Source of the DNA: Euphorbia lathyris
Taxonomy: Eukaryota > Streptophyta > Magnoliopsida > Malpighiales > Euphorbiaceae
Reading direction: 5' to 3'
Assembly: GCF_963576675.1 (NCBI RefSeq)
Contig: NC_088916.1
Location: 5,781,001 to 5,845,000, forward strand
Length of the DNA stretch: 64,000 nt
Part shown: in pieces, positions 31,739 to 43,530 of the stretch
How positions within the stretch are numbered: the first letter of the stretch is position 1
Layout: each line of letters starts with the position of its first letter
Notes under the pieces: model-generated
Told to the model about the DNA's origin: nothing
Databases searched by the model: none
The model's input: the letters and a program-made list of their open reading frames with translations, nothing else
Position numbers and translations under genes: made by a program

Positions 31739-32223
31739 CTAAGAAATGGATCACAAGGAAAAAGTGGTAGTTCATTTCTTTGGTTGAGGAAATAACCAGA
31801 AGGTGTACGAGGATAAGCAAAGTTGCATTTATTGAATGCTGCCTTGACAACGTTGTAGAGAATATGTAAGGGATTTCCTGTGAGTGGAGTGTAGTTGTAA
31901 GGGCAAAATACTCCAGCTAAGAACATAAGATAAGTAGCTCCCATCACTGATGCACTAATCAAGAAGGTGTATTTCCATGTCTGACCAGCCAAGTAAAATA
32001 TAGAGATGGAAGCTCCTATTAACTTAAACACACTCCACCAAAATGCAGTACGATCATACACTTGTTTATCATCCTTTCCAGATAGTTGATCTCTAAGAAA
32101 GTTTTTGAAAGGTGCACCTTTTCCTGCTTTACCAAATGATATCAGTAACAGTGCCACATAAAATATTGGAACTTTAATCTCTGAAGGGAACACCCATGTT
32201 GAAAGCCATAGCAACACCAATCC
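31739..32223 (-). CDS. NPF exon 3, copy B (intact)
   Basis: At 485 bp it is one base longer than its copy A partner, and its end reads ELPLFPCDPFLR before the GTAACT donor. The phase-2 end joins the phase of exon 4 to give R-C-I-D-K. The PLFPCDPFLR text resembles the usual NPF segment before the xxLDKAAI motif, so copy B is the ancestral state. Confidence 0.88.
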
Positions 32224-32579
32224 CTACAATCAAAATTCCAATTCTTACAGAAAATCCTCAAACTTCAGCATATATAATACTTGCAATAAATAAATAAAAG
32301 AATATATGGCTATTAGGGTATCAACATATATAATATGGCTAATTCAAAACAAAACACCATGCCTATAGAACCCTATATCATCTCCACTTAAAGTAAAATG
32401 TACCCTTAAGGGACTACGTGGATATATTTAACAAGACTTACACTCTCTTGAGGAGAGTGTTGATTAATGTAGCTCTTCAAGTATTGTAGTGTAAAAGTTG
32501 AAGCTTGACTCTACCAAGAAAGTAAGACTCAATAGAATGAAACTTCTCTTAATCATTCATTTTGAAAGAGTCTTATATA

Positions 32580-32634
<55 letters not shown>

Positions 32635-32829
32635 GTTTAGAGTGTTCTAGATACTTGCTTATAGTTGTATTACCCTAGAGGATTCTATATACATTTATTT
32701 ATAACTATACAAATCTCATAATATCTAGACTCTTCTACATTCTTCTTAACTTTAAGACTAACCAAAAATTACAACAAATAGACTACAAAAAAAAAACAAA
32801 ATTATCTAGGAAAAATCTCACTTTTGCTG

Positions 32830-34170
32830 TCACTCCTCCTTGAGATTTTTCTTGGATACACCAAGCATATATTTCAAGAAGTCAAACTTGCCTCTAGGTA
32901 GAGCTTTGGTAAAGATGTCAGCCAATTGCTCTTCTCCTTTGCAGTACACTAGCTTAATCTGCTTCATTCTTTCAGCTTCCCTTAGAGCATGATATTTAAC
33001 ATTTATATGTTTTTTTCCTTCCATGTTGGGATTTTCTGCCATAGAAATAGCAGATTTGTTGTCAATGTAAATGGCAGATGGAGCTTGAGGAGGAAAGCCA
33101 AGATCAACCAAGATTTTTCTGATCCAAATGCATTGATTTGCAGCTGATGCAGCTGAAACATAGTCAGCTTCTGCTGTGGATTGAGCAACCACCTCCTGCT
33201 TCTTAGAATTCCACGAGAAGATGCCTGAACCAAAAGAAAAACAATATCCAGATGTGCTCTTACAATCTTCGACGCATCCAACCCAATCACTATCAGCATA
33301 GCCAATTAATTTTCCATTCGCAATTTGCTTGTACCAAATACCATGATCCATTGTGCCCTTAATATACCTTAGAACTCTTTTAGCAGCACCAAGATGTTTA
33401 TAGCTTGGATTATGCATGAATCTTGACAAAATGCTTACAGAGTACATCAAATCAGGCCTTGATGTTGTGAGATATAGTAAGCTGCCAACAAGACTTCTGT
33501 ATTGTTTTGCATCAACTTTCCTTTCACCATCTTCAACTTGAAAATTCCCATTAACAATCATAGGAGTAGGAACTGACTTACACTCATAAAGATTAAATTT
33601 CTTCAACAGAGATTGAGCATACTGGCCTTGAGATAGAAAAATTCCAGCAGGTGTTTGACTGATTTCCAGCCCAAGGAAGAACTTCATCAATCCTAAATCA
33701 GTCATCTCAAATTCTTTCTTCATTTTAGACTTGAATTCATCAATAGCAGCTTCATCATTTCCTGTTATTAAAAGATCATCCATATAAAGTGAGATCACAA
33801 CCAGACTGACATTTTTACCTCTTTTCGTATATAATGTGGGTTCATTCATGCTTCTTTTGAACCCAAGAGACTCCAAATATGAGTCAATTCTCAAATACCA
33901 TGCACGCGGAGCTTGTTTAAGCCCATATAATGCCTTGTGTATCTTATACACTTTATCTTCTGCACCTGCAATAGAAAATCCTTCAAGCAGGTGTACATAT
34001 ATGTCCTCTTCAAACCAACCATTTAAGAAGGCTGACTTGACATCCATGTGGTGCAATCTCCACCTAAACTGAGCTGCAAAAGCAATTAAAAATCTCACTA
34101 TCTCATGTCTTGCAACAGGAGCAAAGGTATCTCCAAAGCCAACACCAGGGAGTTGAGAATACCCCTTCAC
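32830..34170 (-). CDS. Copia reverse transcriptase-RNase H frame, copy B
   Basis: 446 codons with the same YMDD box, YGLKQAPRAWY and RNase H signature as copy A, and a handful of residue changes (for example HLLEG for HLPEG and HKALYG for HKELYG). Its upstream part remains out of frame. Confidence 0.92.
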   Translation of the reverse strand: MKGYSQLPGVGFGDTFAPVARHEIVRFLIAFAAQFRWRLHHMDVKSAFLNGWFEEDIYVHLLEGFSIAGAEDKVYKIHKALYGLKQAPRAWYLRIDSYLESLGFKRSMNEPTLYTKRGKNVSLVVISLYMDDLLITGNDEAAIDEFKSKMKKEFEMTDLGLMKFFLGLEISQTPAGIFLSQGQYAQSLLKKFNLYECKSVPTPMIVNGNFQVEDGERKVDAKQYRSLVGSLLYLTTSRPDLMYSVSILSRFMHNPSYKHLGAAKRVLRYIKGTMDHGIWYKQIANGKLIGYADSDWVGCVEDCKSTSGYCFSFGSGIFSWNSKKQEVVAQSTAEADYVSAASAANQCIWIRKILVDLGFPPQAPSAIYIDNKSAISMAENPNMEGKKHINVKYHALREAERMKQIKLVYCKGEEQLADIFTKALPRGKFDFLKYMLGVSKKNLKEE

Positions 34171-34183
34171 TACCAGCTTTGCT

Positions 34184-34882
34184 TTATGCTTGAGAATGCT
34201 TCCGTCTGGACTGTACTTGTGTCTGAATACCCATTTTACTCCTTACATGCTTGTCATTTGGCTTGTCAACCAAAGACCAAGTGCCATTCTTCTCAATAGC
34301 CGCCAATTCTTCTTCCACGACCTGTTTCCATTCAGGAAACTTGATAGCTTCTGCAAAACTTGAAGGTTCAGCTGCAGTAAAATTGCAATTTTCATATATC
34401 TCTGATAATAACCTCGTATTGATCACTTCATCATAGGTAGTGTTATCTATTGAACTTATGTATTCTTGTTGATCAAGCTTTTCATCATTTTTCTCAAAGA
34501 TATCCATTGCTGGAACTTGATTGAAATGTGCTTCTTGTTTTACCACCATATGATTCTCCCAATTCCAATAAGTATTCTCATCAAAATGAACATCTCTGCT
34601 GATGAGAACCTTCTTTGCTTGAATGTTGTAAAACTTATATCCTTTTGAATGAGCTGAATAACCCAGCAAAATACATAATTCAGCTTTGTCATCAAGTTTT
34701 CTCCTCCTTGTTGATGGAATGACAGAATAACAAATAGAGCCGAACACTTTCAGCTCCTTGGCAGAAGGCTTGAATCCATACCAAGCCTCAAATGGAGTTT
34801 TCCCTTCAACAAACCTGGTTGGAAGTCTATTAAGTAAATAGACTGTCGTGTTCACCGATTCCGCCCAAAAACATTTGGGCAT
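34184..34882 (-). pseudogene. Copia integrase C-terminus to RT start, copy B
   Basis: Equivalent of 7179-7877, 232 codons, two residue changes seen (WAES for WAEL, CYSV for CYSL), and the same frameshifts at both ends. Confidence 0.85.
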
Positions 34883-35616
34883 CTTCTTTCTGCCAACATG
34901 GATCTCGCCATTTCCATAATAGTTCGATTTTTCCTTTTCAAGACTCCATTCTGTTGAGATGAATAAGGCACAGTGAGTTGGTGATGTATTCCTTCATCTT
35001 GACATAACTTTGCAAACTCCCTTGATGTATACTCAGAACCATTATCAGATTTGAGTACCTTAATTAGAGAATCACTCTCCTTTTCAACTGAAGCTTTGAA
35101 GGATTTGAAGGCTTCAAAGGCTTGTGACTTATGGCTGAGGAAGTACACCCATGTCATTCGCGTCAAATCATCAATGAATAACAGAAAATACTTACTGCCA
35201 TTCAAAGCTAGAGTTTGCATTGGGCCGCAAATGTCAGTATGGATCAGCTCTAACTTTTTACTAGCCCTCCATGAACTCCTTTGAGGGAATGGTTGCCTAT
35301 GAAGCTTACCAAATTGACAAGCTTGACAGGTCTCCTTACAGATATTAATTTTATCTAAATCATGTATCATGCCATTCTTCTCCATAAATTTCAAAGAATG
35401 AAGATTATAATGGCCAAATCTTTTATGCCACAACAATGAATTATCCTCAATGGCAGATAAAGCATGATTATTAATTGCATTCCAATTAATAGGAAAGCAA
35501 TTATTTTTCATCTCAACCGTAATAACATGAGCACCTGTAGAGTCTTTATTTTCACAAGTTTTATCTTTGAATAATAAGCTATACCCCTTGTTTATCATTT
35601 GGCCAACACTTAGCAA
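34852..35616 (-). pseudogene. Copia integrase core, copy B
   Basis: Shorter at its N terminus than in copy A because the 53-bp deletion near 35666 removes the GSTIQAQGRGMVKIQT region and breaks the frame. The integrase zinc region and core are retained, again with QQNGVLKR. Confidence 0.88.
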
Positions 35617-35978
35617 ATTTTGTGCTAAATGTGGAACATAAAGAGCATCAGTAATGAGATTCGTACCCGTTTCCCAGCCTCACTTTTGTGTTGTCACGTT
35701 TGTCAAAATGAGAAAATAAGCTTTCTTACCATATGCCTAGTACATCCACTATCTATGTACCAGACATTGTTGTTATTAGCGACTGAATTTTATGAGGCAA
35801 TAAAGAGCTTTGCTTCAGCTTTAGCTTCAATATGATCTTCAGTAAAGTGAGCTTGCTGACTTTTTGGTTGTGAGGAAGCTTGCTGATAATTTTGGTATTG
35901 CTTTGCCTTGCGATATTTCTCTACGTGCCCAAACTTTTTGCAATGATTGCATTGAATTGGAGGTCTGCCATGCTTTTT

Positions 35979-36545
35979 CTAGCAGTCTTTCTCTAAATGA
36001 TTTGTCTTCTCGCATGTGGAACAAGGTGGAAATTTTGTCTTTCTAGAGAAATCTGGTTTCTTACCTTTCCCTTGCTGCTTCTTGCCATCCCTGAGATAAT
36101 TCCCCTTTTGCTTGGCTTGAAAAGCTTCTTCTGTAACTTGCTTTTGTCTGACAGAACTCCTTTGTTCAGTGGCATGAAGCTTGGAGATCAATTCAACTAC
36201 TGATAAAGTACTAAGATCACAAGATTCTTCTATAGCAGAGATCTTAGACTCAAATTTTTCTGGTAAACTGACCAATATTTTCTCCAAGATCCTTTCCTCG
36301 GGAAAATCATCTCCATGTAGCCGAATACGATTGACAATCTCCATGATCTTGGCTGAGAAATCCTTGACTGATTCTGTCTCAGTCATATGTAGCAGCTCAA
36401 ATTCTCTTTTCAAAGTTAAGAGCTTGAATCTCTTTACTTTGGTGTTGCCTTCAAACTCATCTTTCAACTTGTCCCATGCCTCTTTAGCAAATTTACAAGC
36501 CATGATTCTTGTAAAATTGCCTCTGAAACAGCTGATTGAATACAA
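35979..36545 (-). pseudogene. Copia gag, zinc-knuckle part, copy B
   Basis: 188 codons, the same as 9027-9593, including the CCHC knuckle and the stop directly after it. Confidence 0.88.
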
Positions 36546-36763
36546 GAAAGTGCCTTTGGATTCCTGGTACTTAGCTCATCATACCTCTTGATTTCATTTA
36601 AAGTTGCATTTTCTCTAAGTGGTGGAACATCAGGTCCTCCATTTTCCACAACCTCCCAAAGACCTTGAGCTTTAAGATAAGTTTGCATTTTGATAGCCCA
36701 AACAGTGTAATTCTCCCCTGTGAAAGTTGGAGGAGCTGTTACAGCAGAGTTGAAAGAAGCCAT
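36464..36763 (-). pseudogene. Copia gag N-terminus, copy B
   Basis: Counterpart of 9512-9811, with the same start choice and the same loss of frame. Confidence 0.8.
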
Positions 36764-36944
36764 TGCTGCAGAAAAAACCCTCAGGAAAACAGAGTAACCA
36801 CAACCCTTAAGAAATGCAGCTCTGACACCACTATTCATTAATGTAGCTCTTCAAGTATTGTAGTGTAAAAGTTGAAGCTTGACTCTACCAAGAAAGTAAG
36901 ACTCAATAGAATGAAACTTCTCTTAATCATTCATTTTGAAGGAG

Positions 36945-37042
<98 letters not shown>

Positions 37043-37246
37043 GTTTAGAGTGTTCTAGATACTTGCTTATAGTTGTATTACCCTAAAGGATTCTAGATAC
37101 ATTTATTTATAACTATACAAATCTCATAATATCTAGACTCTTCTACATTCTTCTTAACTTTAAGACTAACCAAAAATTACAACAAATAGACTACAAAAAA
37201 AAAAACAAAATTATCTAGGAAAAATCTCACTTTTGCTGTCAGAGAG

Positions 37247-37593
37247 AAATACAAGAGAGGGTCATAGCTTCTAACATTGGAGATGCATTAGTCTTAAAAG
37301 CGGGGATCAAAGGATACCAAGTCAAAAAGATACTAGTAGATACGGGAAGCTCCATGAATGTGATTATCAAAGGTGTGTTTATTAAACTGTAAATAGACTC
37401 CGCTAGAGTGGAGCCAGTTTATACACCCATAGTGGGTCTTACTAGCACACGACCCTCGTGGTGGGCCAATTGGTATTATACTATTCGTTTAGGGATGGAG
37501 GTCAAAGTGGATATGAGTCTATGCATTTACAATCGTGGAAAGACCGTTGATATACAATGTCATTATGGGAAGAACATTTCTCTCGGACGTTGA
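37247..37593 (+). pseudogene. Tat-type Gypsy protease remnant, copy B
   Basis: Same fragment as at 10294-10640, with the VDTGSS motif and the displaced YNVIMGRTFL. Confidence 0.8.
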
Positions 37594-38384
37594 AACTATG
37601 AATCAATCATGCATTTAACCATGTGAATCCCAATAAAAAGGGCACGGCAATTTCTAGGGGGAAACAGAGAATGGCACAGAAGACCTATATAGCGTCCCTA
37701 TAAGATACACCAAAGGAAAAGGTAATAGACCAGGACAATGAAGAAATGGAATCAACATATAAGTTGATGATCAAAAACTAAACTAAAGCAAGAGAATCAC
37801 CCAAATTTAGAAAAAGCTAAAAGTTAGCATACATAGTTAAAAAGAATCGGCGTAAAAGTCGAGAATGTTTTTGTTTTTCTCCCATTTCTCAAACATTTCA
37901 AATGAAACCCTTTACATAAAGAACTTACAAGCTAGAAAGGTACAATAAAAATGTTAACTTTCTAGTTGGAAGTAAATGAATCTATGCACAAATTCATATA
38001 TACCATGAATGAATAGCAAGGATTATATGGTGAGTCGTGTTATATCGACACATGTTAAAATGCATCTCAGTTCAGTTCAGTTCAGGGCGACTCCATCATA
38101 TGGGTGGGAGATTATTTGTGTACATGTATGAGAAAGTTCGTATGACAAACATGAGCGTAGAGAATACATCATGTAAAAAAAATCCATAAGTCATGACTAT
38201 GGTATATTCCACTTTCACAAAAAAAAAATCATGTGATTGCAAGCATATAAGATTTTATACATTGGTTCTGTTTGGTAAATAGAGTTTAGTTGTTAGCTGT
38301 TAGTTGATCACATTTTTTATTGCTTTTTTTAATAATTCATATTTTTCGCCACATTTTAAAAAAATGTCATATACACATGTTATA

Positions 38385-38649
38385 TACTACATCCGTTTCA
38401 TATTACATGTCTTTCTAGATATTCTTTTTTGTTTCATATTACATATCATTTTATATGATCAGTACATGTTAAGTCATATTTTTTCTACTATAAAACGCGG
38501 GTTTACGGAAATTAATTAGAATAATGAACTTATTATAGAATAAATAAATATTGGAATCAATAAATGAGGAGCAATAATGTCATTTTTCCAATATCCTTAA
38601 TTTCTATACAACTGTCTAAAAAGACATGTAATATGAAACAAACGGAGTA
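38385..38649. mobile_element. MITE with about 25-bp terminal inverted repeats, copy B
   Basis: Same 265-bp element as 11431-11695, at the identical position in NPF intron 2. Confidence 0.75.
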
Positions 38650-39172
38650 ATACATAAACATATATATTTAAACAATAAAATTATTTCTTAAACTAATAAA
38701 AGTGGAATCTTTATCTATGATCTTAATAATCGATTAAGAACTTTGTTTACTCTTATGTACTTATGCAAATGCAACAGAAACCATTCTATTTTGATCCTGC
38801 AACAAGTATTTGAACACTTTCTCTAATATTTTTCATGTGCCGCTTAAATGTGAAAAGCCCTCTCAATACAACTTTTTAAGGAGGAATGGACATGATTAAA
38901 AATTTATTGAGACTTTTGGCTTTGCACCACAAAATTCCGATTGATGATACATTATCTTATGGTAGAGCGTCAAATATCATTCACTTTAAGGATATACCTT
39001 TTATCTACCAAGTAATATATGCATAAATATGTAAATGTAAACCCACATTACTAATATCTAATAACTATTAAAATAAACTGAATAAAATTACTGAACAATG
39101 TTAATTATCAAGAGGATGTTTGGAAAACTTAGACTTGAATTGCTAACAGTATTTGGAGTATTATATAATATA

Positions 39173-39547
39173 CTAGTTTTTGACCCGTGCGATGCACGGA
39201 TTCATCTTAATATATAAATATTAACAAATAATGAAGTGACACCTCAGCTCCATCGTTAATGTTTTATATTATATATAGATATGCAGAGAATTAGAGAGAT
39301 TTTAGGAATTAATTTAAATTATGTAGAACTTTTAGATATAGATATGCAGAGAATTAGAGAGACTTTAGGGATTAATTTAAATTCTGTACGACTCTTAGAT
39401 ATAGTACGGATAAAATAATCTTTTTATAAATAAATATAATAATATAACTAAAGTTAATATATTATATTCTATATTATATTTTTTATCAGTAAAAAAGGAG
39501 GAAGTGACACCCCAGCTCCATCGTTACTGTTTCATATTATATATAGA
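39173..39547 (-). mobile_element. Small non-autonomous Helitron, copy B
   Basis: Same 375-bp structure as in copy A, including the hairpin, CTAG terminus and internal second 5' end. Confidence 0.75.
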
Positions 39548-39698
39548 TTATATAATACATTTTCTAATATATACCAATTATTTATAATTTAATATTTACT
39601 AAAACGAACGCATAATATTTTTATATTCTTTTCAAAGTTTTCAATAATATTCATTAATTTAATTGTTAATTTTTTTTAAATGAACGGGAAGCTAGAAA

Positions 39699-39955
39699 AC
39701 TAAGCGGATCGAGAGAACCCAAAGCAAATTGGGAGACTCCAAAGAAACTAGGTCCAATATTACTAATAGTAAAATGTAGCAAGGAAAGACAATCAGAGTA
39801 AAAGAATTAAGAGAAACGAAATTGCTCAAGTTTCAAGCAATCCTCAATAACAAGTCTATCACAGAAAGGGGGCTGAGAGGACCACCAATTGAAAGATGTA
39901 GAATAAGGCTGAACTTAGCAGGAGTGTCAACCACTCGATTGATATAATTTTGAAT
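39699..39955 (-). pseudogene. LINE RNase H remnant, copy B
   Basis: Counterpart of 12745-13000, with two or three substitutions that turn VADTLAK into VDTPAK-like text, consistent with neutral decay. Confidence 0.55.
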
Positions 39956-40492
39956 AGAAATATAATTTCCAAAAACATAATAATTGTAAATTTAGATTTA
40001 TTAATTGATATTTATCAGTAAAATTTAATTAGATGAATATGTTTATCATGTTATTATTTTATTATTATTATTATTTATTTATTTTTTTTTGTATAGGAAC
40101 AAAACACCATTTGTTTGGGTAAGGAGTAACAATTAGGGATAAAAATATATTTAAAAAAAATGTAGCAATAAACTAATTGAAAAAACTCTTAAAACTAGTT
40201 TGGTTTGAACTTAAAAAGCTATTTCAAAACTCTTTTCACTAAATACCACTATTAAAAATTTGACTGGTGAAAATTTCTAAAAATGAGATGAGTGGAAAAA
40301 CTATTTTCATTAATTTTGTAGAAAAATATAGACAAAAACACTAAAATCCCTAAATCTCTTTAGCCATAGAAGTAGAAACACCACTAGCCAGACTTGGAGT
40401 AGGGTCCATGCGTCTGAGCACCACCAAATGCTCAGACGCACGCCTTAGATGCTCAAACGACAGGTGTACGATAATTAATGTGATGAAAGTAG

Positions 40493-40500
40493 TAGTAGTA

Positions 40501-40535
<35 letters not shown>
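40493..40535. repeat. (TAG)n(TAA)n microsatellite, copy B
   Basis: Shorter allele of the array at 13536-13591; together they are a useful copy-specific marker. Confidence 0.95.
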
Positions 40536-40536
<1 letters not shown>

Positions 40537-41278
40537 GGCATAACACTTATTTGATTCCCCCCAAGTAAAACTTCAAAATCAATTATTATCTTCAACTATC
40601 AAAATCATCGATCAGATCAGAAAAAATTATCAATTGAGTCTTCATAATATTCTAAAGGCATTACACTCATTTTTGTCCCTAAACTAAAACTTCAAAGTCA
40701 ATTAGGACCTTAAACTATCAAAATCATCAATCAGGTCCCTGAACTAACAAAAAATTATCAATCGAGTCCTCATTCTAAACAAAAATCATCAATTGAGGCC
40801 TTATAAAAAATCATTCGATTGAACAGTTTCAGACTCTCTTCCCCAAATTCATTTTGAACCAACACAAAGATGATTACAGCCTATATCAAATATTCACTGA
40901 TTCTGATTTTAGGATAGGACGATGATTTAATTGATGATTTTTACTTAGTTTAGGGACTTGATTGATGATTTTGATAGTTTAGGGTCCTAATTAACTTTGA
41001 AGCTTTAGTTTGAGGACCAAAATGGGTATAATGCATATCCTAAAATTAGAAACGGTGACTATTTGATATGGACTGTAATAATCTCTGTGTTAGTTCAAAA
41101 TGAGTTTCAGAAAGAGGGTCCGAAACTGTTCAATTTTTTTATAAGGACTCAATTGATGATTTTTGCTTAGAACGTGACTCAATTGATGATTTTTTATTTA
41201 GTTCACATATCTAATTTTGATAGTTTAACTTCCTAATTGACTTTAAAGCCTTAGTTTGAGAACCCGAAATGTACGAAA
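40536..41278. repeat. Nested foldback elements, copy B
   Basis: Counterpart of 13593-14335, with the main inverted-repeat member at 40657-41034. Confidence 0.7.
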
Positions 41279-41295
41279 ACAGTTATAGCAATTAC

Positions 41296-41516
41296 CAAGA
41301 TAAAAGCAGCAGTAGAGAAGAGAACCATTCTGAAACGGCCAAGCCAGGCTTCTGTTAGAACACATATTATAATTGCAATAACACCTGAAATTCCTTCTTC
41401 AATATTCACAACTGCAGCAACTTTCATTAGATTTGGGTGCTTCCAATCTTCTGTGAGGTACAAAATTAGAACATCTACCACTGCATTTTTGGCTAACTCA
41501 TGGGCCAATACCAATC
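41296..41516 (-). CDS. NPF exon 2, copy B
   Basis: Same 221-bp exon as in copy A, with the same acceptor and donor and identical encoded residues. Confidence 0.85.
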
Positions 41517-41613
41517 CTGAACAAAAGTTAACGAATTACGAGACTGAGACGTTTGTTTCAGTTTTTCGGAGCAGCTTTTAGCGTTTCACGAATACTAATA
41601 ATGAAAAACATAC

Positions 41614-41701
41614 CAAAGAGGATTGAAGCAGGCTTTGAAATGTAGATATAATGTCGACTCCATCTTCTTAGACGAATGAAGCATCTGCTAAAAATTAACA
41701 T
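41614..41701 (-). CDS. NPF exon 1 (putative), copy B
   Basis: Counterpart of 14671-14758, with a certain donor and an uncertain start. No promoter elements could be assigned because a MITE (41784-42186) begins about 80 bp upstream. Confidence 0.5.
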
Positions 41702-41783
41702 TATGTTTTTTGAAGCTTGTAATGGAGTCTTCGGTTCTTTTGGGTATACTTTTATACCTCTTTTAAGACCTCTAATGATTGAC

Positions 41784-42186
41784 GGGTTAAATGTACTGTT
41801 GGTCACTGTATTTAAATGGTTGTCTCAATTAGGTCTTCCGACGATTTCGGTGGTTAAATGTGTCGGAATAATGTCATGGCTGACAAGTGAGCATGGTCTA
41901 ACCGAAACGACACGTGGTAGCTACATGTTGATAATTTTTTATGAAAAAGACACGTGGGTGCCAGGTGGTGCATAAATGGATATCACATGTTTCGATCGGA
42001 TATCTGAATTGATTCATGTTGATATGTCGCTCATGTGATCATTCCGATCATTTTTAATCGCTGAAATCGCCGGAGTGACCTAATTAAAACAAAACTCGGG
42101 TTAGTGATTTTATTGAGATAAATTAAAGTTGAATGACTATTTTGAAACAACTATGTAAATTCAATGATCAACAATGCATTTAACCC
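41784..42186. mobile_element. 403-bp MITE with GGGTTAAATG ends, copy B
   Basis: Same element as 14841-15243 in the same position upstream of the copy B NPF gene. Confidence 0.65.
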
Positions 42187-42237
42187 AATATTTGACCTAT
42201 ATTACTTACCAAGGAAGAATGTGTTATATTATATTAG

Positions 42238-42911
42238 GGCTTAATACATCAGTTGCTCATTGAACTTATTTGGCCCCCTGAACTTATATAATATTTCATT
42301 AGCCCCTAAACTTATTTAAAGTGTCATGATTAAGTCCCTGAATTTATAAAAATGCCATGAAGATGTATAAAACAGAAAGTTGATTTGTTTTAAAGACTTA
42401 GAATCACGAATTAGGCCTTTATTTTTTAAGTTTTGAATTTTTTTGTATAAATTTAGACAAATTGCAATGTATATCACTTTAAAAGGTTCAGAGGGCAAAT
42501 AGATCACTGTAAGCAAGTTTAGGGGCCAGTATTTCACTTTAAAATTGACTCATTTGACTCCCTAAACTAAAGCTTCAAAGTCAATTAGAACTCTAAACTA
42601 ACAAAATCATCAATTAGGTCCCTGACAAAAATCATCAATTGAGTCCACATCCTATCCTAAAATCAGAAACTGTGACTATTTGATATAAATGTAATAATCT
42701 CTGTATTGGTTCAAAATAGGTTTTGAGAAGACGATCTGAAAGTGTTCAATCGAATGATTTTCGATAAAACATCAATTGATGATTTTTGTTCAAAATGAGG
42801 ACTCAATTGATTATTTTTGCTTAGTTCAGGGCTGATTGATGAGTTTGATAGTTTAAGGTCCTATATGACTTTTAAGCCTTAGTTTGGGGAGCGAAAAGGG
42901 TATTATGCCTA
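42238..42911. repeat. Two adjacent inverted-repeat elements, copy B
   Basis: Counterpart of 15295-15968. Confidence 0.6.
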
Positions 42912-43530
42912 TTTTATTTGATTTTGAAGCTTGTAATGGATTCTTTTGTTGTTCTTCGTAAAAAATTTGGGTGTACTTTTACCTCTTCAAGAGTGACTTG
43001 TCCTTATGGTTATTTATTGTGGTTTATCAAAGGACTGAGAGTAGTTGCTGCTAGTAAATTGTAAATAACAAAATAGGGTAAAGTTCAAAACATACGTCCT
43101 TTCACTGAGAATGAGGTTTTCGTTTGCGTCTAGGATATGACGGAGTTTTTTTTACTTTACTAAAAGTAAAGATCTCGAAATTAAAATGAGTGTTGAAAAC
43201 CTTCAAAACTTGATGATATTCTAAGCAATTTTTCAACTTTTTAAATTTGAGGTCATTCAAGTGTTGTTTGTTAAGGAGGGAGAAAGTTTCGAAAATGATA
43301 ATTTTGAAAAATATAAAATTTAATTTCATAGTGTCTCATGCATAGATAGGGAACTAAAGAGCACTAAGTTTAATACAATGCAGTCTTCACTGAATGATTT
43401 TTTAAGTCTCAAAGCAATCTTACCAACTATTAACATCCAGCATTCCGAGAATTAATGCGTGATACCTCTCTTCAGTGGATGTAAGTATTGGTGCCTGATT
43501 ATTGCTACACCAAGAAAGCAATGCTGACCC

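Larger units (their letters stand above)
32458..37241 (-). mobile_element. Copia LTR retrotransposon in NPF intron 2, copy B
   Basis: 4,784 bp at the same site, with GAGAG at 32453-32457 and 37242-37246. Parts: 3' LTR 32458-32832, 5' LTR 36832-37241, primer-binding site 36819-36830. It differs from copy A mainly by a 53-bp deletion in the protease/pre-integrase region near 35666 and by dinucleotide array lengths. The frameshifts that split gag and pol are shared, so the element was already dead before the duplication. Confidence 0.95.
30784..41701 (-). pseudogene. NRT1/PTR family (NPF, POT) transporter gene, copy B, C-terminal frameshift
   Basis: Exons 41614-41701, 41296-41516, 31739-32223 and 30784-31592, with the same splice sites as copy A. 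Exon 3 keeps the five-A run and therefore runs in frame into exon 4, and the SILWL codons are present, so about 470 codons are continuous. The only lesion I see is the frameshift near 30981, shared with copy A, which replaces roughly the last 60 residues, including the final helix, with a short novel tail ending WAHC. A truncated but membrane-inserted protein is possible. Family assignment is secure; substrate is unknown. Confidence 0.85.
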